A stretch of DNA of 64,000 nucleotides from contig NZ_CP071867.1 of NCBI RefSeq assembly GCF_028751545.1, forward strand, positions 1,275,306 through 1,339,305, written 5' to 3'. The translations under genes and the position numbers were made by a program. The DNA is from Gilliamella sp. B3022 (GTDB taxonomy: Bacteria > Pseudomonadota > Gammaproteobacteria > Enterobacterales > Orbaceae). The notes under the pieces were generated by a model that made no database searches, had not been told where the DNA came from, and saw nothing but the letters and a program-made list of their open reading frames with translations. Below are positions 10,264 to 22,645 of the stretch, piece by piece; position 1 is the stretch's first letter, and every line of letters starts with the position of its first letter.

Positions 10264-11838
10264 CTACTCAGATACAGCATCAAGTTTATTCAAAGTAATT
10301 TTGACTTTAAGAATACGGTGACTTTCTATCTCGGCAATTTCGAATAGATAATCGCCAATTTGAATTGTCTCACCAACATTAAGTAAATGTTGAGCTTTTT
10401 CCATGAGCAGTCCTGCCAGAGTATGATATTCGCGTTTATCGTCAATAGGAATTGGCACAAAACGAACTAATTCTTCAACAGGGATGTAGCCATTAGCAAT
10501 CCAGCTATGATCATCTACACATTGAATATCATGTTTAGCATCAATTTCCTCCTCCTCTGTTGGAAAATCACCTGCAATGGTTTCAATAATGTCTGTCACA
10601 GAGACAATACCTTGCATTGAACCAAATTCATCCACTACAAATGCAAAGTGAGTTTTAGCCTTTTTAAATTGATCTAGCGCAACTAATAAAGATACCGTCT
10701 CAGGGAAGATAAGTGGCTGTTTTATCAGTGAATGAATATCAATGGGTTTTTTGCTTTGGATCATATCTTTTAATAGATCGTTTACTTGAATAATACCTAA
10801 TGGTTCATCAATTGAGGCATTATCAGTGACAACTAAACGTGAATGTGGATTATCAAAAATCTCTTTTAATATGATTTCACGGTCATCATTAATATTTACC
10901 ATATCAACATCTAATCGTGATGTCATAACGCTACTGACCGAGCGTTGAGCTAGACCCAGTACCCGTTCGACCATGTTCAATTCTTGGTGATTAAATACGG
11001 AGGCTTTTTTGTTATTATCTGATATCACATCAATAGTGTGAGTTTCAGGATCTTCTTCTGCATCACCTTTAAGTAAATGCAAAACAGCTTCGGCGGTACG
11101 TTCACGTAATGGTTTTTTATTTAATATTTTACGACGATTAAAAATAGCTAATTGATTGAAAAACTCAATCATAATTGAGAAGCCAATCGCTGCATACAAA
11201 TAACCTTTAGGAATAACAAATCCTAGCCCTTCTGCAACTAAACTAAAACCAATCATCAGTAAAAAGCTTAAGCAAAGAATGACAATAGTTGGATGTGAGT
11301 TGACAAAATGAGCTAAAGGTCTACTGGCAACCATCATAATGCCAATAGCAATACAAACCGCAATAATCATTACTGGAATATGTTCAACCATACCTACAGC
11401 GGTTATTACTGAGTCTAAAGAAAATACGGCATCAAGTACCACGATTTGGGCAACAACTGTCCAAAAATGTGAAGTTTTTTTTGGTTTTCCTTCTTCATGG
11501 ACAGAGCCTTCAAGGCGTTCATTGAGTTCCATCGTTGCTTTGAAAAGCAAAAATATCCCTCCAATAAACATAATTAATTGACGAGCATTGAAAGTAATAC
11601 CAAATTTTGAAAATAATGGCGTGTTAAGAGTAACTAACCAACCCGTTATCATTAATAATAAAATTCGGGTAATTAATGCAAATGCAAGACCAGTTATACG
11701 GGCCTTATCTCGTTGATGTGGCGGAAGTTTCTCGGCAAGAATGGCTATAAAAACAATATTATCAATACCAAGGACGATTTCAAGTACAACCAGAGTGGAT
11801 AAACCAATCCAGATTGTAGGATCCATGATCCATTCCAT
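10264..11838 (-). CDS. yoaE: YoaE/YegH-type membrane protein with TerC, CBS and CorC domains
   Basis: This 524-aa inner-membrane protein has three parts: an N-terminal TerC-type domain of about seven helices (residues 1-235, with conserved [17 protein letters not shown] and [15 protein letters not shown]), a CBS pair (about 300-430, with [20 protein letters not shown]), and a C-terminal CorC/HlyC domain. The acidic DN and DS residues in the TerC helices are thought to be used for metal transport or sensing in this family. The exact substrate is not known. The MEWIMDP start aligns with the E. coli YoaE start MEFLMDP; YegH is a close alternative. It is downstream of trkH but separated by 143 nt that contain a copy of the dispersed repeat. 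Confidence 0.85.
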   Translation of the reverse strand: MEWIMDPTIWIGLSTLVVLEIVLGIDNIVFIAILAEKLPPHQRDKARITGLAFALITRILLLMITGWLVTLNTPLFSKFGITFNARQLIMFIGGIFLLFKATMELNERLEGSVHEEGKPKKTSHFWTVVAQIVVLDAVFSLDSVITAVGMVEHIPVMIIAVCIAIGIMMVASRPLAHFVNSHPTIVILCLSFLLMIGFSLVAEGLGFVIPKGYLYAAIGFSIMIEFFNQLAIFNRRKILNKKPLRERTAEAVLHLLKGDAEEDPETHTIDVISDNNKKASVFNHQELNMVERVLGLAQRSVSSVMTSRLDVDMVNINDDREIILKEIFDNPHSRLVVTDNASIDEPLGIIQVNDLLKDMIQSKKPIDIHSLIKQPLIFPETVSLLVALDQFKKAKTHFAFVVDEFGSMQGIVSVTDIIETIAGDFPTEEEEIDAKHDIQCVDDHSWIANGYIPVEELVRFVPIPIDDKREYHTLAGLLMEKAQHLLNVGETIQIGDYLFEIAEIESHRILKVKITLNKLDAVSE

Positions 11839-11937
11839 ATGTCAGGTGATTACCTCTAGTGATCACAGCACATGCTGCCGTGTAATTCTGGCTGTAATTG
11901 ACTAAATAATCAATAAAATATTTATAAAAATTGTTTA

Positions 11938-11987
11938 TTTTGTCAAAAAGTTTGAGGTTAACTATACGTTTCAGTATAAAATTAGCT
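11938..11987 (+). repeat. Dispersed AT-rich repeat, copy 2
   Basis: Core reads TTTGAGGTTAACTATACGTT, identical to copy 1 except for one base, with the same TTTTGT start and a shared TATAAAAT end. It overlaps the last codons of trkH and contains a TTGACA on the minus strand that could be a -35 for the YoaE-like gene. Confidence 0.6.
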
Positions 11988-13430
11988 TCGCCAGAAAGTA
12001 GGTGTAAATAAAACAAGTAAAGTAAATATTTCTAATCGACCAAATAACATATCAACTATCATGACCCATTTAACCATATCGCTAACACTAGCAAAATTAT
12101 CACTTACACTGCCAAGACCAATACCTAAATTATTGAGTGAAGATGCTACAATATAGAAAGAATCAGATGCCGCAATACCTGTTGCCATAATGATAAATAA
12201 GCTGACTAGAAAGACTAAAGCATATGCCGAGAAAAATCCCCAAACAGCTTCAATAATTCGTTCTGGTACAACACGATTGTTGAGTTTCAATGTATAGATA
12301 GCATTGGGATGAATAAGGCGTTTTAGCTCTCGCGAACCTTGCATAAATAGTAATAATGTCCGAACTACTTTCAAACCTCCACCAGTAGAACCTGCACATC
12401 CACCAATAAATGATGCGCATAGTAAAAAAAGAGGAAGTAATGACGGCCAGGTATTGATATCATCAATAGTAAATCCTGCTGTGGCTGCGACAGAGACAAC
12501 TTGTAATATAATTTTGTCTATACTTAATTTGTGTTTTATTTGATAAAAATAAACTCCACATGCACAAATCACAATTAAAATAAGTAAAATAAAGATAAAA
12601 GTTCTAAATTCTTGGTCTCGCCAGTATACTTTAATCGATAATCCATTTAATGCAGCAAAATGTAATGCGAAATTACAGCCCGATAAAATTAAAAAAATAG
12701 TAATAATATAGTTGATGGTAGCGCTGTTAAAATAAGCAAGATTATCATCGTGAGTAGAAAATCCACCCATTGATATGGTTGAGAAACTGTGTGAAACCGC
12801 ATCAAAAATATTCATTCCAGCAGCCCATAAGCAAATTGCACAGAGCGTTGTGAGTAAAATATAAATTGACCAAAGTGTTTTTGCCGTTTCGGCAATACGT
12901 GGACGCATTTTACTGTCTTTTTGTGGACCAGGGATTTCGGCCCGATAAAGTTGCATGCCCCCAACACCCAATAATGGTAAGATTGCAACCGCTAAAACAA
13001 TAATACCCATACCCCCCAACCATTGTAATAATTGTCGATAGAAAAGTAGGGCTTTAGGTAGATGATCAAGATGTACAATTGTTGTTGCACCTGTCGTCGT
13101 TAGGCTGGAAAACGATTCGAAAAATGCTGTGGTTAAATTTAAATTAATATGGGTATCAAAAATAAAGGGAAATGCTCCTATTGTACCGAGTACAACCCAA
13201 AATAAAACGACGATAAAGAAACCTTCTCGAGTATTGAGCTCATGACGTTGGTGACGATTGGGTAACCATAGTAAACAGCCTAATATTAATGCTGCGAAAA
13301 AGGAACGAACAAATATGGCACCTGCGCCATCACGATAGATTAAGGCAATCAACGCTGGTAGTAACATGAATATTGACAATAGTGCAATTAATAAACCTAT
13401 GATTCTAAGAATTGAGCGCCAGTGCATCAT
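11982..13430 (-). CDS. trkH: Trk potassium uptake protein TrkH
   Basis: TrkH is the membrane channel subunit of the Trk K+ uptake system and works with the NAD-binding TrkA. The 482-aa protein is full length, with four M1-P-M2 repeats. Filter-like segments are visible, such as SSLTTTGATTI near residues 107-117, STISMGGFSTH near 217, and ATAGFTIDD near 313. The family ending LFTPTFWRS matches the E. coli ending. The gene precedes the YoaE-like gene and follows djlA by 11 nt, so it may be transcribed with djlA-parC-parE. No trkA is in the window. Confidence 0.96.
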   Translation of the reverse strand: MMHWRSILRIIGLLIALLSIFMLLPALIALIYRDGAGAIFVRSFFAALILGCLLWLPNRHQRHELNTREGFFIVVLFWVVLGTIGAFPFIFDTHINLNLTTAFFESFSSLTTTGATTIVHLDHLPKALLFYRQLLQWLGGMGIIVLAVAILPLLGVGGMQLYRAEIPGPQKDSKMRPRIAETAKTLWSIYILLTTLCAICLWAAGMNIFDAVSHSFSTISMGGFSTHDDNLAYFNSATINYIITIFLILSGCNFALHFAALNGLSIKVYWRDQEFRTFIFILLILIVICACGVYFYQIKHKLSIDKIILQVVSVAATAGFTIDDINTWPSLLPLFLLCASFIGGCAGSTGGGLKVVRTLLLFMQGSRELKRLIHPNAIYTLKLNNRVVPERIIEAVWGFFSAYALVFLVSLFIIMATGIAASDSFYIVASSLNNLGIGLGSVSDNFASVSDMVKWVMIVDMLFGRLEIFTLLVLFTPTFWRS

Positions 13431-13441
13431 ATGGATCGTCT

Positions 13442-14293
13442 CTATTTAAAACCACGAGAGGCTTTGATTAAATCATAAGCTGCTTGAATTTCTTGTGCGC
13501 GTTTTTTAGCCGCTTCAAGCATCTCTTTTGGTAAACCTTTAGATACTAACTTGTCAGGATGATGTTCATTCATCAATTTACGATAAGCTCTTTTTATTGT
13601 AGCAATATCGGCAGATGGTTCAACGCCTAGAATTTTATAAGCATTCTGTAAATTTAGTTGTGAAGAGTTGTTTTGATAACCACTATAGCGATGATTACTA
13701 TTTTCTCGATATTGATTATTCTGTTCGTGTTGGTAGTTATAATTCTGTTGATGAAAATGATAACTCCCCATCATCATTTGTATGTAAACTGCCATTTGAT
13801 GATGAGGAATATTGAATTCCTCGGCTACGATAAAGAGTATTTGTGACTCTTTGTCATCTAAATGACCATCGATTAGTGCTGCCTGGATAAGCTGCTCACA
13901 GAAAATATTTAACACATTACGTCTATAACGATATTGATTATATAACTCTCTTAAACGTTCCCTAAGTGGATAATCACTTGCTTTACCACGATTAAAGGAG
14001 TCTTGAGCAAGTTGACGACTATTGCTATCTAGCTGCAATTGGGTCATAAATCTACGTGCCAAATTAATATCATCTTGCGTAACAACGCCTTTAGCTTTAC
14101 TTAAATGACCAAGTACTTCAAAAACTACGGTTAAGTAAAGTCTTGGGTTTCCTTTTGGTCCTTGTTCGGTTAACTTATTACAAAACGCATGGTAAAGTTT
14201 TGGGCCAATAAATAACCCAAGTAAAAACCCCCAATTTGATTTTAATATAATGCTTAAAACAAAGCCTGTAATTATCGCCCAAATAAAAGACAT
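13442..14293 (-). CDS. djlA: Membrane-anchored DnaJ-like co-chaperone DjlA
   Basis: DjlA stimulates DnaK at the inner membrane. The 283-aa protein has a single N-terminal membrane segment (about residues 3-27), a TerB-like central domain (about 50-175), a Tyr/Asn/Gln/His-rich linker (about 180-215) and a C-terminal J domain starting near 217. The HPD triad of the J domain is at 245-247. E. coli DjlA is 271 aa, so the length is normal. It starts 4 nt from the parC stop and ends 11 nt before trkH, suggesting cotranscription with parC. Confidence 0.96.
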   Translation of the reverse strand: MSFIWAIITGFVLSIILKSNWGFLLGLFIGPKLYHAFCNKLTEQGPKGNPRLYLTVVFEVLGHLSKAKGVVTQDDINLARRFMTQLQLDSNSRQLAQDSFNRGKASDYPLRERLRELYNQYRYRRNVLNIFCEQLIQAALIDGHLDDKESQILFIVAEEFNIPHHQMAVYIQMMMGSYHFHQQNYNYQHEQNNQYRENSNHRYSGYQNNSSQLNLQNAYKILGVEPSADIATIKRAYRKLMNEHHPDKLVSKGLPKEMLEAAKKRAQEIQAAYDLIKASRGFK

Positions 14294-14297
14294 ATTA

Positions 14298-16523
14298 TTA
14301 AATTACCTCAATTCGATCTATTTTTTGTAATCCACGTGGTAAAGCTGTTCCTTTACGTGCACGTTCCGATTTATATTTTTCTAAATCAGCTGGATTAAGC
14401 GTAAGTTTGCGTTTACCAACATATAAGGTTAAGGATGTATCTGGTGTGATTAATTGTATGTAAGCAAGGCGGTCATCTGCACCTGATAATGATATGATTT
14501 TGTTGCCTTTACCTTTTGCAAGCTCAGGTAAATCTTTTACAGGGAAGATGAGCATTCGTCCTGCTTGAGTAATGGATAATAATAAGCTATCTTCAGATAG
14601 AATTTCAATTGGCGCTAGCACTTTAGCTTCATTTGATAAATTGATGATCGCTTTACCATTACGATTTCGAGTAACTAAATCACTGAATTTACAAATAAAA
14701 CCATAACCAGCGCTAGAGGCTAATAAGAATTTTTTATTTTCATTAGTGGACATTAATATATGTTCAATTATTGCTCCAGCAGGAAGTGCTAGTTTACCCG
14801 TTATTGGTTCACCTTGTCCGCGTGCTGATGGTAGTGTATTTGGTTCAATAGCATAACTTCGACCAGTCGAATCAATGAATACTACTGGTTGATTGCTTTT
14901 ACCTTTGGCCGCAACTTTAAAACTATCGCCAGCTTTATAACTTAAACCAACAGGATCGATATCATGTCCTTTTGCTGATCTAACCCAGCCCATTTCAGAT
15001 AACACAATGGTGATAGGTTCTGATGGTATGAGTTCTTGTTCTGTAATGGCTTTTGCTTCACTTCGCTCAACGATAGGTGAACGGCGCTCGTCACCATATT
15101 TTTCGGCATCTTGTTGAAGCTCTTTTTTAATTAAATGATTTAATTTTCGTGGTGAAGCTAATAATGCTTGTAATTGATCTCGTTCTTTAGCAAGTTCATT
15201 TTGTTCGCCTTTAATGCGCACTTCTTCCAATTTGGCTAAATGACGAAGTTTTAGTTCTAAAATAGCTTCAGCTTGAATCTCGGACAGGGCAAAGCGATGC
15301 ATCAACTCAGCTTTTGGATCTTCCTCATTACGAATAATTTCAATCACTTCGTCAATATTCAAGAAAGCAATTAATAGACCATCTAAAATATAGAGTCGTT
15401 TTAATACTTTATCTAAACGATAATTTAATCGACGTATGACTGTTGTTCGGCGGTATTCCAGCCATTCAGTGAGAATTTCAAGCAAACCTTTTACTGATGG
15501 GCGATTATCTAGCCCAATCATGTTCATGTTGACTCGATAGCTTTTTTCAAGATCGGTAGTGGCAAAAAGGTGATTCATTACTTGTTCTAAATCAACACGA
15601 TTAGAACGAGGAACGAGGACCAGTCGAGTTGGATTTTCGTGATCAGACTCATCGCGTAAATCTTCTATTAACGGCAATTTTTTAGCGCGCATTTGCGAAG
15701 CAATTTGCTCTAAAATTTTTGCCCCGGAAACTTGATGTGGTAGATCGGTAATAACAATATCACTGTCTTCTTTTTTCCATACTGCACGCATGCGAATTGA
15801 ACCACGACCCGTTTTATATATTTTAGCAATATCGTCAGGCGAAGTTATAATTTCGGCTTCGGTCGGGAAGTCTGGTCCTTGAATGTGAGCCATTACTTCA
15901 CTTAAAGTTGCATTTGGGTTATCGGCTAACATAATAGCGGCGTTTGCCACTTCACGAATATTATGTGGTGGAATGTCCGTTGCCATACCAACAGCGATCC
16001 CCGTGGTACCATTTAATAAAATATTGGGTAATCGAGCCGGTAACATTTTAGGTTCTTGCAAAGTACCATCAAAATTAGGCGTGTAATCGACAGTACCTTG
16101 TCCTAATTCACCTAATAATAATTCAGCATATTTTGATAAACGTGATTCGGTGTAACGCATAGCTGCAAAGGATTTGGGATCATCTGGTGCCCCCCAGTTC
16201 CCTTGTCCATCAACCAATGGATAACGGTAAGAAAATGGCTGCGCCATTAACACCATCGCTTCATAACATGCACTATCACCATGCGGGTGATATTTACCGA
16301 GCACATCACCCACAGTACGTGCTGATTTTTTAAATTTTGCTTGAGCATTTAACCCTAATTCTGACATGGCATAAACAATACGTCGCTGCACGGGTTTTAG
16401 ACCGTCACCAATAAAAGGTAATGCGCGATCCATAATGACATACATTGAGTAGTTTAAATAAGCACTTTCTGTAAATGTACGTAGTGACTGGATTTCTACT
16501 CCGTCATGAGTCATTTCACTCAT
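14298..16523 (-). CDS. parC: DNA topoisomerase IV subunit A
   Basis: ParC is the DNA breakage and rejoining subunit of topoisomerase IV, which separates daughter chromosomes. The 741-aa protein has the winged-helix/tower breakage domain and a C-terminal beta-pinwheel domain. The catalytic tyrosine is in [12 protein letters not shown] near residue 124. In the quinolone-resistance-determining region, [14 protein letters not shown], the residues equal to E. coli Ser80 and Glu84 (here Ser84 and Glu88) are the susceptible forms. The gene lies 27 nt after parE, so the two subunits are likely made from one transcript. Confidence 0.98.
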   Translation of the reverse strand: MSEMTHDGVEIQSLRTFTESAYLNYSMYVIMDRALPFIGDGLKPVQRRIVYAMSELGLNAQAKFKKSARTVGDVLGKYHPHGDSACYEAMVLMAQPFSYRYPLVDGQGNWGAPDDPKSFAAMRYTESRLSKYAELLLGELGQGTVDYTPNFDGTLQEPKMLPARLPNILLNGTTGIAVGMATDIPPHNIREVANAAIMLADNPNATLSEVMAHIQGPDFPTEAEIITSPDDIAKIYKTGRGSIRMRAVWKKEDSDIVITDLPHQVSGAKILEQIASQMRAKKLPLIEDLRDESDHENPTRLVLVPRSNRVDLEQVMNHLFATTDLEKSYRVNMNMIGLDNRPSVKGLLEILTEWLEYRRTTVIRRLNYRLDKVLKRLYILDGLLIAFLNIDEVIEIIRNEEDPKAELMHRFALSEIQAEAILELKLRHLAKLEEVRIKGEQNELAKERDQLQALLASPRKLNHLIKKELQQDAEKYGDERRSPIVERSEAKAITEQELIPSEPITIVLSEMGWVRSAKGHDIDPVGLSYKAGDSFKVAAKGKSNQPVVFIDSTGRSYAIEPNTLPSARGQGEPITGKLALPAGAIIEHILMSTNENKKFLLASSAGYGFICKFSDLVTRNRNGKAIINLSNEAKVLAPIEILSEDSLLLSITQAGRMLIFPVKDLPELAKGKGNKIISLSGADDRLAYIQLITPDTSLTLYVGKRKLTLNPADLEKYKSERARKGTALPRGLQKIDRIEVI

Positions 16524-16550
16524 TATTGTTCCTCTAAATCATTCTTTATG

Positions 16551-18452
<1,902 letters not shown>

Positions 18453-18582
18453 TCATTCAAATAAATGGAGAGTATTATACCAATCTTTCTTTAAGATGCA
18501 TGATATTAAATTTATAATGAAATACAAATAGCGTTTTATTATGTTGAATGAGTTGATAATAATTCTTATTCAATTAATTTAT

Positions 18583-18625
18583 TTGAAATTAATCATGATT
18601 TATACTGTTTATACCATTTTAATAT
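18583..18625 (+). promoter_or_regulatory. FNR-type class II promoter for dmsABCD
   Basis: TTGAAATTAATCAT at 18583-18596 matches 8 of 10 defined bases of the FNR site TTGAT-N4-ATCAA. A -10-like TAATAT lies at 18620-18625. With a start near 18632 the FNR site would be centred at about -41.5, the standard class II activator position. This fits oxygen-controlled expression of a DMSO reductase. It is predicted from sequence only. Confidence 0.6.
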
Positions 18626-18678
18626 TCCATCAATAGTATTATGATAAATAAATTCCACATAAAAATTAAGGGAATTCA

Positions 18679-21132
18679 ATGAGCAAGTCAGAAAACAATA
18701 AAATGAGTCGACGTGATTTTTTACAAAAATCGATGGCAATTGGAAGCATTGCAGCTTTGGCAAGTAATATGCAAATGCCTTTTGTTTACGCCAAGTCGGA
18801 TAAAAATACCAGTGACAATGAAATTCCTAACCCTACTAACCAAGAAAAAATTTTTTATAGTGCCTGTTTAGTTAATTGTGGAAGCCGTTGTCCACTAAAA
18901 GTCCATGTTAAAAACGATATTATCACTAAAATTTCTGCTGAGGATGGTGTTAATGATCCTATCTTTGGTCAGCATCAAATTCGCCCTTGTTTACGTGGGA
19001 GAGCCGTTCGTTGGCGTACTTATGATCCTGATCGTTTAAAATATCCAATGCTACGCGTTGGTAAACGTGGTGAGGGTAAATTTAAGCGAATTTCATGGGA
19101 AGAGGCCATCAGTTTATTAGCGGATAAATTAAAATATACGATTGATAAGTATGGTAATGAGGCTATTTATTATCAATATGGTACAGGTACAACAGGCGCA
19201 AATATCCCTGGACGTAATGCCTGTAAGCGGTTTTTAAATACTATTGGCGGTTTTTTGAATTACCATGGTGATTATTCAAGTGGACAAATAACAGCAATTA
19301 AACCTTATCTTTATGGTAATGCTAACGAATCTTTGTTAGACCAAATAAAACATTCTGATTTGGTTGTGATGTTTGGTCAAAATATTGCTGAAACTCGAAT
19401 GTCCGGTGGTGGGCAGGTTACGGAGTTATTCAATGCTTTATCACAAAGTAAGGCAAGAGTTATTATTATCGATCCACGGCATAGTGAAAGCGTAGTTGGT
19501 TATGATGCTGAATGGATCCCAATTATCCCAGGTACCGATGCCGCATTAGTTGCTGCAATTGGTTATACTTTACTTGAAGAAGATCGTATTGATGATGAAA
19601 TGCTCAATCGATACTGTGTTGGTTGGAACGCCGATTCATTACCTGATACGGCACCTCCTTTTAGCGATTTTAAATCTTATATTCTTGGGTTAGGCGATGA
19701 TAGGACACCGAAGACACCTGAATGGGCTGCTCAAAAAACAGGAATTCCAGCAAATCAGATTCGAAAATTAGCAATCGATATTGTCAGTGCTAAGGCTGCA
19801 TGGATTTCTCAAGGTTGGGGTCCTCAACGTTGGCAGAATGGTGAGCACACTACAAGAGCAATTATGATATTACCTATTATTACTGGTCAATTTGGTAAGC
19901 TAGGAACAAATATAGGAACTTGGGGTGGTAGTGTAACTTATCCAGTTCCAGGTTTAAGTCTTGTGAACCCAGTTAAAACCAGTATTCCATTTTTTTTATG
20001 GACTAAAGCCATTGATGATCCATTTAGTATGACGGCCACAAATGCTTATATAAAAGGTAAAGATAAATTAGATGTAGGCATTAAATTTATCTGGAGTTAT
20101 GCAAGTAATGTTATTGGTAACCAGCATGCTGATCTCAATCGGACTCACCAAATTTTACAAGATGAATCAAAATGTGAGTTTATTTTAGTCTGGGACACAC
20201 ATATGACCGCATCGGCTAAGTATGCCGATTTACTATTACCAGATGTGTCTTCGGTCGAAAGTAATGATTTGATTAATAATTCTTATGCATCAGGTGCTTA
20301 TCATTACGTTATTCGTATGCAACGAGCAATTAAGCCGCTTTGGGAAAATCGTTCATCATATGATGTGTTAACAGATTTATCGGAAAAGATGGGAGTAAAA
20401 GATAAATTCACGCAAGGTCGTAGTCAGGATGAGTGGATAGAGTATTGTTATGAGAAACTTCGAAAACAATATCCTAATTTACCTAGCTTTGATGAAACTG
20501 ATGGTATAGGAGTGATTGATCGTAAGTTAGCTAATAGCGATACACAAGTTGCTTTACAAACATTCAGAGATGATCCTCTTAAAAATCCATTAAATACGCC
20601 ATCAGGAAAAATTGAAATTTATTCTGAAGCATTGGCCAAAATTGCCAGTGAATGGGATTTTGATGAAGATGATAAACTTTATCCAATCCCAGCTTATTTA
20701 CCCGCTATTGAAGGAAGTGAAGATAGACAGCAGAAACAAAAATATCCATTACAATTAATTGGTTTTCATATTAAAGGTCATTGTCATTCAAGTTATAGTA
20801 ATTTACCGCAGTTACGAGAAGCTGTGGCGAGCAGTATTTGGATTAATCCATTTGATGCAGAGCAAAGACAGATTAAGCATGGACAATTAGTTGAGGTTTA
20901 TAATGATCGTGGTCGATTGTATATTTCTGCTAAAGTCACACCACGTATATTGCCAGGTGTGATTGCGATTCCCCAAGGTTTGTGGGCAAAAACTAATGCA
21001 GAAGGTATAGATATTGGTGGTTGTGTTAATCGTTTAACTTCAATGCGTCCATCAGTTCTAGCTAAATCCAATCCACAACATACTAACTTGGTTGACATTA
21101 AACCATTGTCAGTTATGTCAACAGCATCGTAA
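18679..21132 (+). CDS. dmsA: Anaerobic DMSO reductase catalytic subunit DmsA
   Basis: DmsA reduces dimethyl sulfoxide and related S- or N-oxides at a bis-MGD molybdenum site on the outer face of the membrane. The 817-aa precursor starts with a twin-arginine signal (SRRDFLQKS at residues 10-18, cleavage near VYAKS). The FS0 cluster cysteines lie in ACLVNCGSRCPLKVHV plus RPCLRGR. DYSSGQ, where DMSO reductases have the Mo-ligand serine, is near residue 200. The C-terminal molybdopterin dinucleotide-binding domain ends with PSVLAKSNPQHTNLVDI. The ribosome-binding site AAGGGA is 6 nt from the ATG. It leads the operon dmsABCD. The YnfE/YnfF paralogues are alternatives, but the operon layout fits either name. 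Confidence 0.93.
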   Translation: MSKSENNKMSRRDFLQKSMAIGSIAALASNMQMPFVYAKSDKNTSDNEIPNPTNQEKIFYSACLVNCGSRCPLKVHVKNDIITKISAEDGVNDPIFGQHQIRPCLRGRAVRWRTYDPDRLKYPMLRVGKRGEGKFKRISWEEAISLLADKLKYTIDKYGNEAIYYQYGTGTTGANIPGRNACKRFLNTIGGFLNYHGDYSSGQITAIKPYLYGNANESLLDQIKHSDLVVMFGQNIAETRMSGGGQVTELFNALSQSKARVIIIDPRHSESVVGYDAEWIPIIPGTDAALVAAIGYTLLEEDRIDDEMLNRYCVGWNADSLPDTAPPFSDFKSYILGLGDDRTPKTPEWAAQKTGIPANQIRKLAIDIVSAKAAWISQGWGPQRWQNGEHTTRAIMILPIITGQFGKLGTNIGTWGGSVTYPVPGLSLVNPVKTSIPFFLWTKAIDDPFSMTATNAYIKGKDKLDVGIKFIWSYASNVIGNQHADLNRTHQILQDESKCEFILVWDTHMTASAKYADLLLPDVSSVESNDLINNSYASGAYHYVIRMQRAIKPLWENRSSYDVLTDLSEKMGVKDKFTQGRSQDEWIEYCYEKLRKQYPNLPSFDETDGIGVIDRKLANSDTQVALQTFRDDPLKNPLNTPSGKIEIYSEALAKIASEWDFDEDDKLYPIPAYLPAIEGSEDRQQKQKYPLQLIGFHIKGHCHSSYSNLPQLREAVASSIWINPFDAEQRQIKHGQLVEVYNDRGRLYISAKVTPRILPGVIAIPQGLWAKTNAEGIDIGGCVNRLTSMRPSVLAKSNPQHTNLVDIKPLSVMSTAS

Positions 21133-21151
21133 TTAAAGGGAGATGCATGAA

Positions 21152-21766
21152 ATGCAATATGGATTCTATATTAACTCTTCTAAATGTACGGGCTGTAAAA
21201 CCTGTCAATTGAGCTGTAAAGATGAGAAGGATAACTCTTTAGGCATCCATTTTCGTCGTGTGTATGAATATGGTGGTGGTGAATGGCAACAAGTTGATGG
21301 TCTTTGGCAAAATAATACTTTTACTTATTATTTGTCGATTTCTTGTAATCACTGTGATCAACCGACTTGTGTACATGGGTGTCCAACGGGTGCAATGCAT
21401 AAACGTGAGGAAGATGGTTTAGTTGTGGTGAATCAAGATGTTTGTATTGGTTGTCGATACTGCGAAATGCGTTGTCCTTATGGTGCACCACAATTCGATC
21501 ACCAAAAAAAAGTAATGTCTAAATGTGATGGGTGTTATGAGCGTGTATCTGAAGGATTAAAGCCTGTATGTGTTGAATCATGTCCACAACGAGCTTTAGA
21601 CTTTGATGAAATTGGTAAGTTGCGTGAGCAATATGGTGATGAACGTAATATTGCACCATTACCAAATTCACAACTGACTAATCCTAATATTGTCATAAAA
21701 CCACATGCACAATCTAAAGCATCTGGTGATACACAAGGTAAAGTACTCAATCCGGAGGAGGTCTAA
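21152..21766 (+). CDS. dmsB: DMSO reductase iron-sulfur subunit DmsB
   Basis: DmsB carries four [4Fe-4S] clusters and passes electrons from DmsC to DmsA. Four cysteine groups are visible: CTGCKTCQLSC, CNHCDQPTCVHGC, CIGCRYCEMRC and CDGCYERVSEGLKPVCVESC. From ATG 21152 the protein is 204 aa and starts MQYGFYINSSKCTGC, which aligns with E. coli MTTQYGFFIDSSRCTGC. The earlier ATG at 21143 directly abuts the AAAGGGAG ribosome-binding site, which leaves no spacing, so 21152 (9 nt from it) is the better start. It ends 1 nt before dmsC. Confidence 0.95.
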   Translation: MQYGFYINSSKCTGCKTCQLSCKDEKDNSLGIHFRRVYEYGGGEWQQVDGLWQNNTFTYYLSISCNHCDQPTCVHGCPTGAMHKREEDGLVVVNQDVCIGCRYCEMRCPYGAPQFDHQKKVMSKCDGCYERVSEGLKPVCVESCPQRALDFDEIGKLREQYGDERNIAPLPNSQLTNPNIVIKPHAQSKASGDTQGKVLNPEEV

Positions 21767-21767
21767 A

Positions 21768-22607
21768 ATGCATGAATTACCACTGGTATTTTTTACCATA
21801 TTTGGGCAACTATCTGCTGGAATGGTGCTTTTAAGCGGTTTAAATTATTTATTGAATCGATCATCCCATAATGTGTTAATTATCGAAAAAATTAATTTAG
21901 TAGCCCTAATTTTTATGGCATTAGGTATGTTACTGGCGTCATTCCACTTAGGTAAGCCTTTACGTGCTTTGAATGTGATTTTCGGTATTGGTCGTTCACC
22001 AATGAGTAATGAGATTTTTACCTTTGGATTATTATTTGGTGTGACATTGGGTTGGGTAATACTTGCTTACTTTTCTCATCATAATAATTCAAATCGGTGG
22101 GAATTGATTAACGCTCTATGCCAGCGCATTAATCAAATTCCACATATTGGCAAAATTCTTGCTGTATTGTTAGTGATCTTAAGTTTAATTTTTGTGTGGA
22201 CAATTGTGTTAACTTACATGTTGCCGACGGTTAAAACTTGGGGTTCTTACTATACGGTAATTCAAATGTATACCGCAATGTTAGTATTGGGTGGGAGTAT
22301 GGTTGTCATGTTCGGATTCTATCGAACAGGGAGTATTGCCTTTTTTATTGGTGTTTTGTTAATACTGTTATTAAAGATTCCTTATATTAACTTAATGGTC
22401 GAAATCGCGCCTCAATTAGCTTATGATCAGTATCATTGGTTTGCACTACAGTGTGGATTATTGTTGGTAGCTCTAATTTTGGTGGGCTTAAATAGTTGGC
22501 GAAACAAAAAAATAACTATGATTTATCTAGTTGGTTTTTTATGCACTTTAGTTGCTGAACTTTGTGAACGCATGGCCTTTTATAATTTATGGACAATACC
22601 ATTATAA
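21768..22607 (+). CDS. dmsC: DMSO reductase membrane anchor DmsC
   Basis: DmsC anchors the DmsAB dimer and oxidises menaquinol. From ATG 21768 it is 279 aa with about eight membrane helices and the family start MHELPLVFFTIFGQLSAGM. A strong GGAGGAGG ribosome-binding site lies at 21754-21762, inside the end of dmsB. The conserved ASFHLGKPLRALN near residue 64 and the C-terminal ERMAFYNLWT are typical. A longer in-frame start inside dmsB exists but has no support from homology. Confidence 0.92.
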   Translation: MHELPLVFFTIFGQLSAGMVLLSGLNYLLNRSSHNVLIIEKINLVALIFMALGMLLASFHLGKPLRALNVIFGIGRSPMSNEIFTFGLLFGVTLGWVILAYFSHHNNSNRWELINALCQRINQIPHIGKILAVLLVILSLIFVWTIVLTYMLPTVKTWGSYYTVIQMYTAMLVLGGSMVVMFGFYRTGSIAFFIGVLLILLLKIPYINLMVEIAPQLAYDQYHWFALQCGLLLVALILVGLNSWRNKKITMIYLVGFLCTLVAELCERMAFYNLWTIPL

Positions 22608-22645
22608 TTATCAAAAATATTATCAATTAGCGATAATATCTGAAT

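Noticed and set aside
11839-11937. Possible riboswitch (yybP-ykoY type) before the TerC-family gene
   Set aside because: Short inverted repeats are present (GTGAT/ATCAC), but the conserved yybP-ykoY core bases are not.
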